This document shows, one piece after another, positions 1-9,113 of a stretch of 13,076 nucleotides of DNA. Source of the DNA: JAAYAY01 sp964429355. Its GTDB lineage: Bacteria; Planctomycetota; Planctomycetia; Pirellulales; Thermoguttaceae. The stretch is taken from contig CAYSCH010000276.1 of assembly GCA_964429355.1 (NCBI GenBank), positions 1 through 13,076 of the forward strand, written 5' to 3'. The position numbers and the translations under genes were made by a program. Under the pieces are notes generated by a model. That model ran no database searches. It was not told the origin of the DNA and saw nothing but the letters and a program-made list of their open reading frames with translations. The first letter of the stretch is position 1. Each line of letters starts with the position of its first letter.

Positions 1-1
1 G

Positions 2-1213
2 CTGGGACGGATGAATGCGGTCGAAATCCGCGCGATTTGCGACGTATACGACTATCCGATTCAGCGGGCGAAAGACTTCCTCAAGTCGAAAGGCTGCCCC
101 GAACCGGCGGTCTACACCGGCTCGAACGAGGCCTGGAAAGGGATGTGCGAGCGCGACGACCTCGATTTGATCTATGTGCTCACCCCGACGTTCTATCATG
201 CCGAGATGGCGGTTCACGTGCTGACGTCGGGCAAACACGCGGCGGTGGAAGTCTCCGCGGCGCAGCGCGTCGACGACTGCTGGCGGTTGGTCGACGCCTC
301 GGAACGGACGCGAAAACATTGCGTCATCCTGGAAAACTGTGTTTACGATTTCTTCGAGTCGATGGCGATCAACATGGCGCATCAGGGGGTCTTCGGCGAG
401 ATCATCCACGCCGAAGGGGCATATATCAACCCCGAGCGTCCGCTTTTCGAAGAGCCGAAACCGCCGCACAGCAAGGAGTCGGCTCCCTGGTACGGCTCGG
501 TTCTGGCGATGGCGCCGGGGAACCGGATTCCGACGCACGGAACGGCGCCGATCTGTCAGGCAATGAAGATCGGAAGGGGCGACCGCCTCGATTACCTGAC
601 GTCGATGGAAACCGACGACTTCATCCGCGCAAAAACGGCGAACGATCTCGCGGCGTCGGGAAGCGTCTATCATCAGCAGTTCAAGAACCAAAGGCACGCC
701 GGAAATGTCAACACGACGATGATTCGCACCGTGAAGGGTAGGACGCTGCTGGTCGAGTTCGACGCCGTGAACCCACGACCCTATTCGCGCATCTTCCAGC
801 TCGCGGGAAGCCAGGGGTTTGCCCAGAAATACCCGCTTCCGCCGCGAATCTATCCAGACGGCGAGCGTCAGGCAAGCGAAGCGGAAATGAAGGCTTTCGA
901 GGCCAAATACACGCCGGAGTTGGTCCGCTTTGTCGAGAAAACCGCGAAGCGCTTCGGCGGGCACGGCGGTATGGATTTCACCGTCGATTGGCGGCTCGTC
1001 GACAATCTGCGGAACGGCCGCCCGATGGACGTCGACGTTTACGATGCCGCGCTCTGGAGTTCGATCACGCCGCTGACCCTTTGGTCGGTGATGAACCGTT
1101 CGTCGCCGATCGACGTTCCGGATTTCACTTGCGGTGCCTGGAGCACGAATCCCCCACTCAGCCTCACACTCCAAGGTGGCGGCAACACAGAGATTCGTGA
1201 GGTTCCAGGCTAG
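2..1213 (+). CDS. GH109-type NAD-dependent glycosidase (Gfo/Idh/MocA fold), 5' end missing
   Basis: The reading frame is already open at the window edge (Leu-Gly-Arg precede the first Met at 11), so the N-terminal nucleotide-binding GxGxxG strand lies outside. About 400 residues remain. Residues below count from the Met at 11. The order fits Gfo/Idh/MocA proteins: end of the Rossmann fold (IYVLTPTFYHAEMAVHVL, 54-71; SGKHAAVEVSAA, 73-84), then the family-specific stretches LENCVYDFFE (107-116), FGEIIHAEGAYI (128-139), IPTHGTAPICQ (173-183), RGDRLDYLTSM (189-199) and NPRPYSRIFQLAGSQGFAQ (254-272). These resemble GH109 alpha-N-acetylgalactosaminidases, which use bound NAD for redox-assisted elimination. 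His176 of THG is the likely counterpart of the family's active-site histidine. Whether it is exported cannot be judged without the N-terminus. It converges on the esterase gene. A non-glycosidase sugar dehydrogenase is the alternative. Confidence 0.85.
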   Translation: MGRMNAVEIRAICDVYDYPIQRAKDFLKSKGCPEPAVYTGSNEAWKGMCERDDLDLIYVLTPTFYHAEMAVHVLTSGKHAAVEVSAAQRVDDCWRLVDASERTRKHCVILENCVYDFFESMAINMAHQGVFGEIIHAEGAYINPERPLFEEPKPPHSKESAPWYGSVLAMAPGNRIPTHGTAPICQAMKIGRGDRLDYLTSMETDDFIRAKTANDLAASGSVYHQQFKNQRHAGNVNTTMIRTVKGRTLLVEFDAVNPRPYSRIFQLAGSQGFAQKYPLPPRIYPDGERQASEAEMKAFEAKYTPELVRFVEKTAKRFGGHGGMDFTVDWRLVDNLRNGRPMDVDVYDAALWSSITPLTLWSVMNRSSPIDVPDFTCGAWSTNPPLSLTLQGGGNTEIREVPG

Positions 1214-1407
1214 CGCCGCCTCAAATCCAAAAATCGGGCTTGTCGTGCCGCATCTATGCGGTCGAAACCGGTCATGGCCGGCACTGCCAACCCCAAGATT
1301 AAGCCTTCACAGGACACCAGGCCCTGAACCGCAGCCTTGCGTCACCGTAGCCACGAAGCGTGGGGTCCGGCCCGAACGCTCTGCGGCCAGTCGGCGGCGA
1401 AAATGGC
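1214..1407. other. Convergent intergenic region without a clear terminator
   Basis: This stretch of 194 bp separates two genes that run into each other, so a bidirectional terminator would be expected. I see only two short perfect stems: CCGCAT-CT-ATGCGG at 1248-1261 and CCACG-AAG-CGTGG at 1351-1363. Neither is followed by a T-run on either strand. The run of five A at about 1228-1233 (T on the minus strand) lies about 14 bases beyond the first stem, too far for a classic intrinsic terminator. No gene is visible. Confidence 0.4.
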
Positions 1408-2757
1408 TCAATCGTACACGGTCACCGAGCGGAGGATGTCCGAAACCCGCTTGTCGCCGGCCGTGTTCTTCGTGGTTCCGTAGTGCCCAGTGCTGGGATC
1501 GGTGCTCATGAATTTCCTGGTCGTGGCGGGTAGTGCATTGTAGAAGGCAAAGACGCTGCTGGGAGTGCACAGCTCATCGGCAAAGCCCGTGCACACGTAA
1601 ATGTCGCAGTGGATGCGCGGAGCAAAGTTCACCCCGTCGTGGTAAGCCAGCGTAACCGCACGGCGCGGATCGGCCTCAATCCGGGCAACAGCCTCCTTGC
1701 CGCGGTACAGCGCCGCCGCGTCACGCCCCTGCTTGTGGCCGTTGTATTCGCAACCACTGGGCACGCTCACGATCGCCAGCGTGACATCAGGGTCCAAGGC
1801 AGCCGCGGCGATCGACTGGATCCCGCCCAGGCTGCCGCCGCGCACCACGAGTTCCTTGCGGTTCCACTCGGGACGGCTCTTGATGAAGTCCAACGCGCGC
1901 ATCACCCGAAGATACATGTCGTGACCGAACCAGGTATCGCGATCCGTATCGCCGGCTTTTCCGCCCTCTTCATACCAGGTCTGCGATATCCGCTTGTATT
2001 CCTCCTCGGTCTTGCCGGTCGGCAAACCGTGCCAACTGACATACAAGGCCAAGACCCCCTTGGACGCCATTTCCACGGGAACTGTTCGGCTCGCATCTTG
2101 CCACACCATGCTCAGGCAATCGACGCAGGCAGGCAGACTCTGGGGCCTCGCCTTCACGGGCACGGCCAGATAGCCCGTCACCGGAGTGCGGCCCTGGCAC
2201 TTGACCTCGATGCGGTAGCAGTTGACCTTGCCCCGTAAAGCCTGGGGGACATCGACCTCGGCCAACGTCGGGTCCAGGGGCACCTGATCGAGCTTGGAGC
2301 GGCAGGAAGCCCAGTACGCGTCGAAGTCCGCGGGGCGCGAATCGAGCGCTGTGATCTTGTCGGCATCGTACATGGCGCCAATCTCGCCCACGATCGTGGG
2401 TTTCATCCGGTGTTTGAAAATACCCTCGCCTTGAAGCGGATTGCCGTCGGGGCCGATGATTTCAAACCCGAAGAAGAGCCAGCCCGGACGATCCATCGAC
2501 GCCCTGACGGTCACCGCCTTACCATCGCAGAGAAACTCATCCTGGCGCAAGATTTCGCGTTCCCCTTTCACGGTGCAACGCAGCTTCTCACCCACGGCCG
2601 GCTTGCCGTCCTTCATCAGTGTGGCGGTGCAGACCGCCTCGTCACCCACCCGGTAGTAGCCGTCGCTCTTGTCCAGACGAACGTCAACAGAATAGCCGGC
2701 AAATGCGGTTGCCGAGGTGATCGCCAGGAGTCCATGGATCAACGCTGCCAGTTTCAT
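1408..2757 (-). CDS. Secreted CE7-type acetyl (xylan) esterase with N-terminal beta-domain
   Basis: This encodes a 449-residue serine esterase of the acetyl xylan esterase/cephalosporin-C deacetylase family (AXE1, CE7), predicted to remove acetyl groups from sugars outside the cytoplasm. The start at 2757 is chosen because GGAGG sits seven bases upstream and a signal peptide follows (residues 1-20, ending SATAFA). An open frame continues 57 codons further upstream but overlaps the preceding gene. Residues 21-115 look like an Ig-like beta-domain, and the alpha/beta hydrolase follows. The triad can be read as Ser309 (RGGSLGG, 306-312), Asp394 (GFADELCTPS) and His425 (STGHYG). The usual CE7 protein is about 320 residues, so the extra N-terminal domain accounts for the length. 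It is the last gene of the minus-strand operon, 34 bp after the GH106-like gene. Acetylated xylan, pectin or another glycan could be the substrate. Confidence 0.85.
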   Translation of the reverse strand: MKLAALIHGLLAITSATAFAGYSVDVRLDKSDGYYRVGDEAVCTATLMKDGKPAVGEKLRCTVKGEREILRQDEFLCDGKAVTVRASMDRPGWLFFGFEIIGPDGNPLQGEGIFKHRMKPTIVGEIGAMYDADKITALDSRPADFDAYWASCRSKLDQVPLDPTLAEVDVPQALRGKVNCYRIEVKCQGRTPVTGYLAVPVKARPQSLPACVDCLSMVWQDASRTVPVEMASKGVLALYVSWHGLPTGKTEEEYKRISQTWYEEGGKAGDTDRDTWFGHDMYLRVMRALDFIKSRPEWNRKELVVRGGSLGGIQSIAAAALDPDVTLAIVSVPSGCEYNGHKQGRDAAALYRGKEAVARIEADPRRAVTLAYHDGVNFAPRIHCDIYVCTGFADELCTPSSVFAFYNALPATTRKFMSTDPSTGHYGTTKNTAGDKRVSDILRSVTVYD

Positions 2758-2791
2758 GTTATCCCTCCAGGAAATACCGGATCGATGTCGC

Positions 2792-5308
2792 TCATGGCGT
2801 TGCCCGTTGCAGGAGTACGGGGCCGAGCAGACCGCCTCCGCGAGACTCCGTCTCGAACGCCAACGCTCGCTCGTGATAGGGGCCCGGCCAACCGGGCCCC
2901 TTGTGATTGCTCCAGGCATCGCCAGCATGCTGCGAAGTCAGTTCATTGGCCAGCGTGTTGGCGACCGTGATCTCCAGCTCGAACTCGCTGCGTCCTGCGA
3001 GCGACGGCAACTCCAGACGCCACGGGCTCCACAGAACGCAGCCCACATGCTGACCGTCAACACGCACCCGGGCGGCATACTCCAGATGGCCCAACTCCAA
3101 TATCAAACGTCCGCCGCGCAGGGTTTCGGGAACCTTTACCGTCCGGCGATAGGTCACGTGTCCCGAAAAATCCTCCCCAAGGTTCAGGGTCGTGGCCCAC
3201 GGGCCCAGGCTTACAGGTTTGAACTCGCCCTTGTCCCACGGTCGAATCTCGTAGTCGTGCTCTCCGGCCGCGTACTGCCGATCCACACGTGCCTCCCAGC
3301 CGTCGGCCAATTCGACCGACCGGATAACCGTGTCTGCTGCGGCCGGCGTCTCGCCGGCCGGCGGCGTCTGTGAACTCGAAACGAGCAACATCGACTCCCC
3401 AGCCGCCACATCCAGCGGGATGGTCACTCCACCGTCGGATGAGCGACTTGTGCGCACCAGCCGCGTCACTCCGGTGGCCGGTTCCACCTCGTGCAGGTTG
3501 CCGTCGAGCGTAAACGACGCGGCGCCGCGGTAGACATCTTGTCCCTCGTTGAACAGAAAGGCCGCGCCGCCGCCAGGCCAGCGCCGTACCAGCACGCGGA
3601 GATCCTGCGAAGGTGGATCACACCTGATCGTCGGTGCGATCTTGGCCAGAGCAGCGTCGATCTGGCTGAGATCGTCGACGCGGATGACTTGCCCTCCGGC
3701 CGCTTCCAGCGCCTTGAGCCGATCTCGTACGACTGGCGTCATCCGCTTCGCCGGTCCTACAACAATCGTCCGGTAGCCCATGGCCCCGACCATCAAAGCA
3801 CCATCTTTTACACGGGCGGACGGAGCGGAAAGCACGTCGTCGTCGACGATATCGAAATCGCACTGCCGGCGCAACAAGGCCCGGGCCAGGGCGTCGTGCA
3901 GCGCCGCATCGGCCGGGTTGGCGGAGGCCCAGAGATCGCGAGCCGGATAGTAAAGGCCAATGTCAATCGCCGGCTTGCCGCACGACAATACGTAGCCCAG
4001 GCGGGCCACGTAGCGATGGAAGTCGGGCAGGAAGTCCCAGAGCGGATTGACCCGTCCAAAGTGCGGCCGCTCGCCGAGCATCAGGTGGTCGCGCGTCGAA
4101 AGCGGATAGACGCCGCAGACCAGCAGCGTCAGCCCGCGGACGTACTGATAGTCGACGAGCCATTTCATCTGCGCCGGCGTCAATCCGTTGCCGTAGACGC
4201 CGAAAGATTCCGTCATTGCCAGCGCCGTGCCGTTCTGATGAGCGGCCGAGGAGGCAAACTTCGGGAAGTGGTGGTTCTCCTTGCCCGGCCAAATCTGCCG
4301 CCAGATCACGTCGACGCCCGGCACGTCCATCGCCCGCAGGGGCCGCATGACGCTGCCGAAGCCGCGGGAAACCGGCGCGAAGGTGTCGTCCTCGTTGTCA
4401 AGGTGCCCGCCCGACGCCAGACCGTGCTGCCGCGCCCAATCGCGCAACTCGAGGAAATAAGCGTCGCGGAACTGCCGCGACCAGAAGTCGAACAGGTCCA
4501 CGCGAGCCTTTTTCTGGGCGGTCGTGAGGTTCTGCATCTTGGTGACGCGAAACGCATCGAGCGCCTCCATCGCGTCGTAGCCAAACCAGCGGCGAAAGAC
4601 GTCTTCCGCGCCGAGGGGCCAGGGAACAACACTCCCCGGCGCCACGGCCTGGTACTTCGGCTCATCCGTGAACGTCAACTTGATGGCTTTGCCAAAGTGG
4701 GACCCCACCGCGGCCGCATAGCGCTGGTGCGTCAGCGAAATGAAAGTCCGCGTGCTCTCTGGATTCAATAGGTCGGCCACGCCCATCTCACCGGGAGCCC
4801 ACTTGGCGACGATGTCCGGAGTCCACGTCCCGTCGGCATTGCACCGCAGCACGCGAACGGCCACGTCCGGCCGCGCCGCAACCACGCGGCCGGCGGCCTG
4901 CCCCGACGGCCACCCCCCCTCGTCGTAGATCCAATAGTGCATTCCCTGCCGCGCTGCCTCATCGACGGCGACCTTCACCCGGTCGAAGAACTCGGGCGAG
5001 AGATAGTCGACGTCCATCGACGTGTTCATCGTCACCGGACGGAACTCGTGCGGCATCGGGACTACGCAAACGCTCCGCGCGTCGTGCCCGGCCATGTCGG
5101 CAAGTTGCTGCCGCAGCACGTCGGCCGTGGGCGGGCCGTTCCAATACCAGAAGTAGGCCGGCCAGAACAGGTTTTCCGGCTCGCTCAACGACTTCCAGGA
5201 AAAGTCTCTGCACTCTACAAAATCCGGACGGCCGGAAGAATCGCCCCCCTCCGCCGCAGCGGATGGCACCAGGGCTACCATGACCAACACGATGAGAACG
5301 GTAAGCAT
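2792..5308 (-). CDS. GH106/alpha-L-rhamnosidase-like secreted glycoside hydrolase
   Basis: This encodes an 838-residue protein with a signal peptide (MLTVLIVLVMVALVPSAAA, 1-19). The catalytic part has the marks of the GH106-like group: PAYFWYWNG (50-58), YWIYDEGGWPSG (125-136), FTDEP (213-217), SGGHLDNEDD (299-308), MTESFGVYG (365-373) and a Rossmann-like segment near 440-560. Acidic residues Glu130, Asp215/Glu216 and Glu367 are catalytic or metal-binding candidates. The C-terminus (about 690-835) is a galactose-binding jelly-roll with RLILELGHLEYAARVRVDG (734-752), typical of GH106 and GH2-type enzymes. The predicted reaction is removal of terminal alpha-L-rhamnose, but this superfamily contains other specificities. 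The start at 5308 is set by the signal peptide; only a weak AAGAAG lies upstream, so translation may be coupled to the sialidase-like gene ending 31 bp before. It is shorter than many GH106 proteins, which often exceed 1000 residues. Confidence 0.75.
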   Translation of the reverse strand: MLTVLIVLVMVALVPSAAAEGGDSSGRPDFVECRDFSWKSLSEPENLFWPAYFWYWNGPPTADVLRQQLADMAGHDARSVCVVPMPHEFRPVTMNTSMDVDYLSPEFFDRVKVAVDEAARQGMHYWIYDEGGWPSGQAAGRVVAARPDVAVRVLRCNADGTWTPDIVAKWAPGEMGVADLLNPESTRTFISLTHQRYAAAVGSHFGKAIKLTFTDEPKYQAVAPGSVVPWPLGAEDVFRRWFGYDAMEALDAFRVTKMQNLTTAQKKARVDLFDFWSRQFRDAYFLELRDWARQHGLASGGHLDNEDDTFAPVSRGFGSVMRPLRAMDVPGVDVIWRQIWPGKENHHFPKFASSAAHQNGTALAMTESFGVYGNGLTPAQMKWLVDYQYVRGLTLLVCGVYPLSTRDHLMLGERPHFGRVNPLWDFLPDFHRYVARLGYVLSCGKPAIDIGLYYPARDLWASANPADAALHDALARALLRRQCDFDIVDDDVLSAPSARVKDGALMVGAMGYRTIVVGPAKRMTPVVRDRLKALEAAGGQVIRVDDLSQIDAALAKIAPTIRCDPPSQDLRVLVRRWPGGGAAFLFNEGQDVYRGAASFTLDGNLHEVEPATGVTRLVRTSRSSDGGVTIPLDVAAGESMLLVSSSQTPPAGETPAAADTVIRSVELADGWEARVDRQYAAGEHDYEIRPWDKGEFKPVSLGPWATTLNLGEDFSGHVTYRRTVKVPETLRGGRLILELGHLEYAARVRVDGQHVGCVLWSPWRLELPSLAGRSEFELEITVANTLANELTSQHAGDAWSNHKGPGWPGPYHERALAFETESRGGGLLGPVLLQRATP

Positions 5309-5339
5309 CTTCTTGGATCTCGGTAAAGAACAGACGCAT

Positions 5340-6917
5340 TCAACGTTGCTTCGGCAGACGCCAGTGCGTGCCCATCAGGCACGGCTTTTCGTCGGGCTTG
5401 TCCTTCTGATAGTAGATGGTCAGGATGGAGCCGTCGCTCAGTTGCGTGGAGGCCGGGTAGCCCAAATCTCCGTCTGGTGCATCGGTCAGGGTGATTTCCT
5501 GTTGGAGGTCCCACGTCCGGCCGTTGTCGCAGGAAAGGCAGGCTCGTTGTCCGTAGGGCGGGCGGCGGTGTCCGTACACCAGCAACAAACGTCCGTCGCT
5601 CAAGCGGGTCAAGTGTGGCGGACAACCCCAAATCTCCGTGCGATGGATCGTGGTCCACGTCCGGCCGCCGTCTTCGCTTTCCGACTGGCCGAGGAATCGT
5701 TGGGCGAGGTCCGGGTGCTCGTTGCGGAACATGGCCACCAGCCGGCCGTCGCTGCACTCCACCACGTGCGGTTCCTCCGCGTAGATGGAGGGTGGCGACG
5801 CGATCTTGGCAATCTGCTGCCACGTGATCCCGTCGTCTCTGGATTCCTCCACGGCAATACCGTCTCCGGCGCCCACGTAGATCAACCGGCCGTCCTTCAA
5901 CGGGATTGGCCCGTGCGGAGCCGTGACGCCTGTCCTGCATGGAACACCCCACGTCTTGCCGTTGTCTTCTGAACGGCGCACCCAGTGGCCGAGCCATTGC
6001 TCCCTGGTTTCCGGACCAATCTTCGACGAATGATGCTGCCATGCATGGCGTATGATGGTCGGCTCCTCGAAGTAGAGCGAAGTGAACCAGCTGACCACCA
6101 GCGTCCCCTTGCACGTTTCGATGACGCCCGTGTCCCGGTCGTCCAGCGGCGTATTGTTGATGGTGACAACGTCGGACCACGTCTTGCCGTTGTCGCAAGA
6201 CCGGACCATTTGGGTCTTTCCCCAGGGACAGACGTGGGCCTCCCGGTCGCCGGAAAAGGTCACAATCAGCTCGCCTTCGTTTGTCCGGGCAATCGTCGGC
6301 CAGCCGATGTACCGGCCCGGCTGCTTGCAGATGACGCCGGTCACGGGACCCAGCTCATTCTCAGCCAAGGGCCGGAACTTCTTGAAGCGGCTGACGGGAA
6401 TGAACTTGAGCGCGTCGATGTACGCAGCCTTGCCGATGCAGCGGAACACCAGCTTCTCATCATCCAGCCTGACGCTCTTCCGGAATGGCATCCAGACGTT
6501 GAAGTGCTTCGTCGCAGTGGCGCCTTCGTTGGGGACATCGAGGATGGTGAACTCCGAGTCGGATTCCAGTCTCATGCCAAAGCCACCGGGCGAATCCGTC
6601 GCCCGGGATTCCACTTCAATATCATAGACTCCCTTCAATGCCGGGTCGTACGTGATGTCGGGCGACTCCGGGCCGCCGTGAAGCAGAGGGTGGTCGCCCC
6701 AGGTTTTGTAGCGCAGATTCCAGAAGCCGGGCCGGCTCTCGTCGAACAAGACCTTGTCTCGTGGCGTGCAGCGATCGAAATCCTCTTTGAATGTCGGCTC
6801 GCCGCGGACGGTGGCCTCGTCGACGGCCTCGTCGGCTGCGTCGGCTGCGAGCGAGGGCGCAGCGCACAGATTGAGCAGCGGCGGCAGCAACAGTGGGACG
6901 AGGACAAAGCGTTTCAT
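5340..6917 (-). CDS. Secreted sialidase-like (Asp-box, BNR) six-bladed propeller protein
   Basis: This encodes a 525-residue protein. ATG 6917 is chosen over the in-frame TTG at 6923 because GGAG (6924-6927) abuts the TTG but lies six bases from the ATG. A signal peptide (1-25, ending PSLAA) is followed by a beta-rich domain at about 40-175 (ending AAYIDALKFIPV), then the propeller. Five Asp-boxes are legible: SCDNGKTW (240), SEDNGKTW (316), SRDDGITW (359), SEDGGRTW (414) and SCDNGRTW (462). GRYIGWPTIAR (201-211) sits where sialidases carry the first active-site arginine, and HLTRLSDGRLLLVYGHR (435-451) and PPYGQRACLS (454-463) resemble exo-alpha-sialidase-annotated planctomycete proteins. 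Known GH33 enzymes release terminal sialic acid. Whether the full Arg triad and Tyr/Glu pair are present cannot be settled by eye, so another sugar is possible. It lies 27 bp after the GH36 gene and 31 bp before the GH106-like gene. Confidence 0.8.
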   Translation of the reverse strand: MKRFVLVPLLLPPLLNLCAAPSLAADAADEAVDEATVRGEPTFKEDFDRCTPRDKVLFDESRPGFWNLRYKTWGDHPLLHGGPESPDITYDPALKGVYDIEVESRATDSPGGFGMRLESDSEFTILDVPNEGATATKHFNVWMPFRKSVRLDDEKLVFRCIGKAAYIDALKFIPVSRFKKFRPLAENELGPVTGVICKQPGRYIGWPTIARTNEGELIVTFSGDREAHVCPWGKTQMVRSCDNGKTWSDVVTINNTPLDDRDTGVIETCKGTLVVSWFTSLYFEEPTIIRHAWQHHSSKIGPETREQWLGHWVRRSEDNGKTWGVPCRTGVTAPHGPIPLKDGRLIYVGAGDGIAVEESRDDGITWQQIAKIASPPSIYAEEPHVVECSDGRLVAMFRNEHPDLAQRFLGQSESEDGGRTWTTIHRTEIWGCPPHLTRLSDGRLLLVYGHRRPPYGQRACLSCDNGRTWDLQQEITLTDAPDGDLGYPASTQLSDGSILTIYYQKDKPDEKPCLMGTHWRLPKQR

Positions 6918-6944
6918 GGTCAACTCCGTCTTTCCTTCTGGTTG

Positions 6945-9044
6945 TCAGGGACTTCCTTTTTTCGCGTAAATCATGATCACCGCGCCAGGCCGATCCGGAA
7001 TGCTGATCGGAAGACCGATTTCGAGCAGTTCCCCTCCGGTCATCTCCGTGGCGCCCGCGATGTCCAGGTTCGTTAACGTGTAGGTCGCATTCGGATCCAG
7101 CCCGCGGAGTCGCGGCAGGGCCGACGCCTCAGGGCTCTCCTCGCGCCGGAATGCCTGCACCAGGCCTTCACCCGTCTCGGGGCAATCGAACTGCCAGGCC
7201 ATCCACACCTTCGGGTCCTGACTGTACGGCGTCAGCGGATAGTAGTCGCCGAGGTAGTAGCGGCCGAATTGCCGCCAGTGGTTGACCAGACGTCGGGCCA
7301 ATGTGTAATCGCGTTCTTTCTTGCGCATGTCGAAACGCAAGGTCAGCTCGGGGCATAGCCCGCTGCGCATCAGGTACATGTTGTCCCAGACGTCTTGCAT
7401 GGGTTGGCCGAAGTAGGGCATCCAGGAGGAGATGCCGTAGGTATGGCACTGCTGGCCGATTCCGGGTTGCAGATAGTCGCTGCGCAACAGCGGCACGGCG
7501 CGTCGCAGGGTCTCCAGGTCGTTGCGCCGTCCGCCGCTGGCGCAGGTGTCGATCAACATATCGGGGTGACGACGGCGCAACTCGTCCCAGTAGGCAAGAT
7601 AGCCCATCACGTGCTTGATCTCGGTCATGCCCTGTCGGTCGGGCGCGTCGGCGGCACGCCACTTGCTGAGGGGATCGATATTGAAATCCTGACGATACAG
7701 ACCGATGCCCTGCTCGACGAGCAGCTTGTCGACGTGATCGACCAGCCACGCCCAGGCTTCCGGGTTGCCCAGGTTCAGAAGGCCCCCCTCAGCGCCGCCA
7801 AGAATCCATTCGGGATGGTGTTCGGCCAGCCACGTGCCGGCATGCACCCGTTCCGGCTCGAACCAGACGATCGTTTTCGCGCCTTTGGGCTGGATGTAGT
7901 CGCCGATCTCGCGCAGGCCTTTCGGAAACCGCCGTGTGTCGACTTCCCAGGTGCCCGTCTTCGGCCAGCCGATCGGATCGCACGGATACCAGCCCGCGTC
8001 CATCCACCAATAGTCCAGATTCATGCCTTCTTCCCAGTACCGGTCGAAGAAAAACTTCTGCGATGTGGAATCGGCGCGGTACATGGTGTCGAAATAGTAG
8101 GAACTCGAAGCACTCAGAAGCAGCGGCGACAGCTTTCCCCCGGGCCGCGGGACATTATGCGCGAGCATCCAGCGGCGCCAGATGTTCTGCGCGCCAACGC
8201 GGTCGCCCTTCCAGAACTGGAGGACCATCAGTGGTGTCCGGATCTCCTCACCGGGCAGCAGCTTCAGTCGCGTTGCCTCTTGGCCGGCGCGGATTCGCAG
8301 GCGGCCCGCCTCGTCGCAGAGGAAGTCCGCCGCCCATTGCCCCGGCCAGCCGACGACGATGATCAGTCCCCCATCGTCGGGCCGCTGCAGGTTGAAATAC
8401 GAAAGGTGGCTATTGGTCGGCCGCCCGCCGGCAGCCGTAATACGCTTCGCCGTCCCCCGCGCCAAGACCGCCTCCAGCGGCCGATAATCTTCCACGGAAC
8501 ACGGGCTGCCGATGTGGTGATGGAGGCGGAATTCTCCAGCGGGCGTGGCGCCACCCTGTGCGCTAGTCGCCTCGACCTGGATGTCCAATGGGCAGATGTC
8601 GCCCAGGACTGGCGTCTCCTTGTCGCCGCCATTCCGGAAGTAAAGCGTCCATTCCACGGTAGGGAAGTCGCCGTACTGGATGCCCTCGCAGCGCAGCACC
8701 ACCCCGGTTTCCGGATCGCGATAGGTGAGTGTGTGCTGTGTTCTTTTCTCATCGAGGAGCCGACGTGTGCGCTGGACTGTCCACGTCTTGAGCACTTCGG
8801 CCGACGGCCGACCGTTGTACGTGAACGAAAAGAACGGTTCGGCATTGGACGGCGGCCGGTCCGCTTGTCCGAGGTCCGGCGTTCCCTCCTCGAATTTCGC
8901 CGCAGCCCATCTCTGGGCCTCGGCCATCTCGTCGGCGGTAGGCGACGTGGCCGAAGCCGGGCGGTCAACCATGACCCACAAGACCGCCGCGCCGGTCAAC
9001 GTAAACAGCACGTTTGCTCGGGTGAACAAAAGAGCGTTTCTCAT
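6945..9044 (-). CDS. GH36 alpha-galactosidase (or alpha-N-acetylgalactosaminidase)
   Basis: This encodes a 699-residue retaining alpha-glycosidase of family GH36, a typical length. ATG 9044 is preceded by AAAGG at six bases and followed by an export signal (hydrophobic 11-25, PASATS near 29-34). Farther upstream the frame opens only with a TTG. An N-terminal beta-sandwich (about 65-300) precedes the TIM barrel. Family marks are LDYWWMDAGWY (343-353), IVWFEPERVHAGTWL (392-406), YRQDFNIDPL (450-459) with Asp453 as probable nucleophile, IDTCASGGRRNDLE (498-511) and RSDYLQPG (521-528) with Asp523 as probable acid/base. A small C-terminal beta-domain ends the protein. It should cleave terminal alpha-galactose; some GH36 members take alpha-GalNAc, which would fit the GH109-type neighbour. 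It is the first gene of the tight four-gene run. Confidence 0.9.
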   Translation of the reverse strand: MRNALLFTRANVLFTLTGAAVLWVMVDRPASATSPTADEMAEAQRWAAAKFEEGTPDLGQADRPPSNAEPFFSFTYNGRPSAEVLKTWTVQRTRRLLDEKRTQHTLTYRDPETGVVLRCEGIQYGDFPTVEWTLYFRNGGDKETPVLGDICPLDIQVEATSAQGGATPAGEFRLHHHIGSPCSVEDYRPLEAVLARGTAKRITAAGGRPTNSHLSYFNLQRPDDGGLIIVVGWPGQWAADFLCDEAGRLRIRAGQEATRLKLLPGEEIRTPLMVLQFWKGDRVGAQNIWRRWMLAHNVPRPGGKLSPLLLSASSSYYFDTMYRADSTSQKFFFDRYWEEGMNLDYWWMDAGWYPCDPIGWPKTGTWEVDTRRFPKGLREIGDYIQPKGAKTIVWFEPERVHAGTWLAEHHPEWILGGAEGGLLNLGNPEAWAWLVDHVDKLLVEQGIGLYRQDFNIDPLSKWRAADAPDRQGMTEIKHVMGYLAYWDELRRRHPDMLIDTCASGGRRNDLETLRRAVPLLRSDYLQPGIGQQCHTYGISSWMPYFGQPMQDVWDNMYLMRSGLCPELTLRFDMRKKERDYTLARRLVNHWRQFGRYYLGDYYPLTPYSQDPKVWMAWQFDCPETGEGLVQAFRREESPEASALPRLRGLDPNATYTLTNLDIAGATEMTGGELLEIGLPISIPDRPGAVIMIYAKKGSP

Positions 9045-9113
9045 AGGAGGCCTTTGTTGGGTTCTCAGGGAACCAGTTGGCCCGCCGGGGAGAGAGCCAT
9101 CTGCCATCCTCAA

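Noticed and set aside
1248..1363. Small hairpins as a bidirectional terminator
   Set aside because: Stems of five to six pairs without adjacent T-runs are expected by chance in such GC-rich DNA.
2758..2928. N-terminal extension of the esterase by 57 codons
   Set aside because: The extension overlaps the end of the GH106-like gene, would bury the signal peptide, and lacks the GGAGG found before ATG 2757.
3491..4771. Open frame of 426 codons on the plus strand
   Set aside because: It is antisense to the GH106-like gene, has no Shine-Dalgarno, and its product is rich in Arg and His without domains.
5985..7076. Open frame of 363 codons on the plus strand
   Set aside because: It is antisense to the sialidase-like gene and runs into the GH36 gene. 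No start signal or motif is visible.
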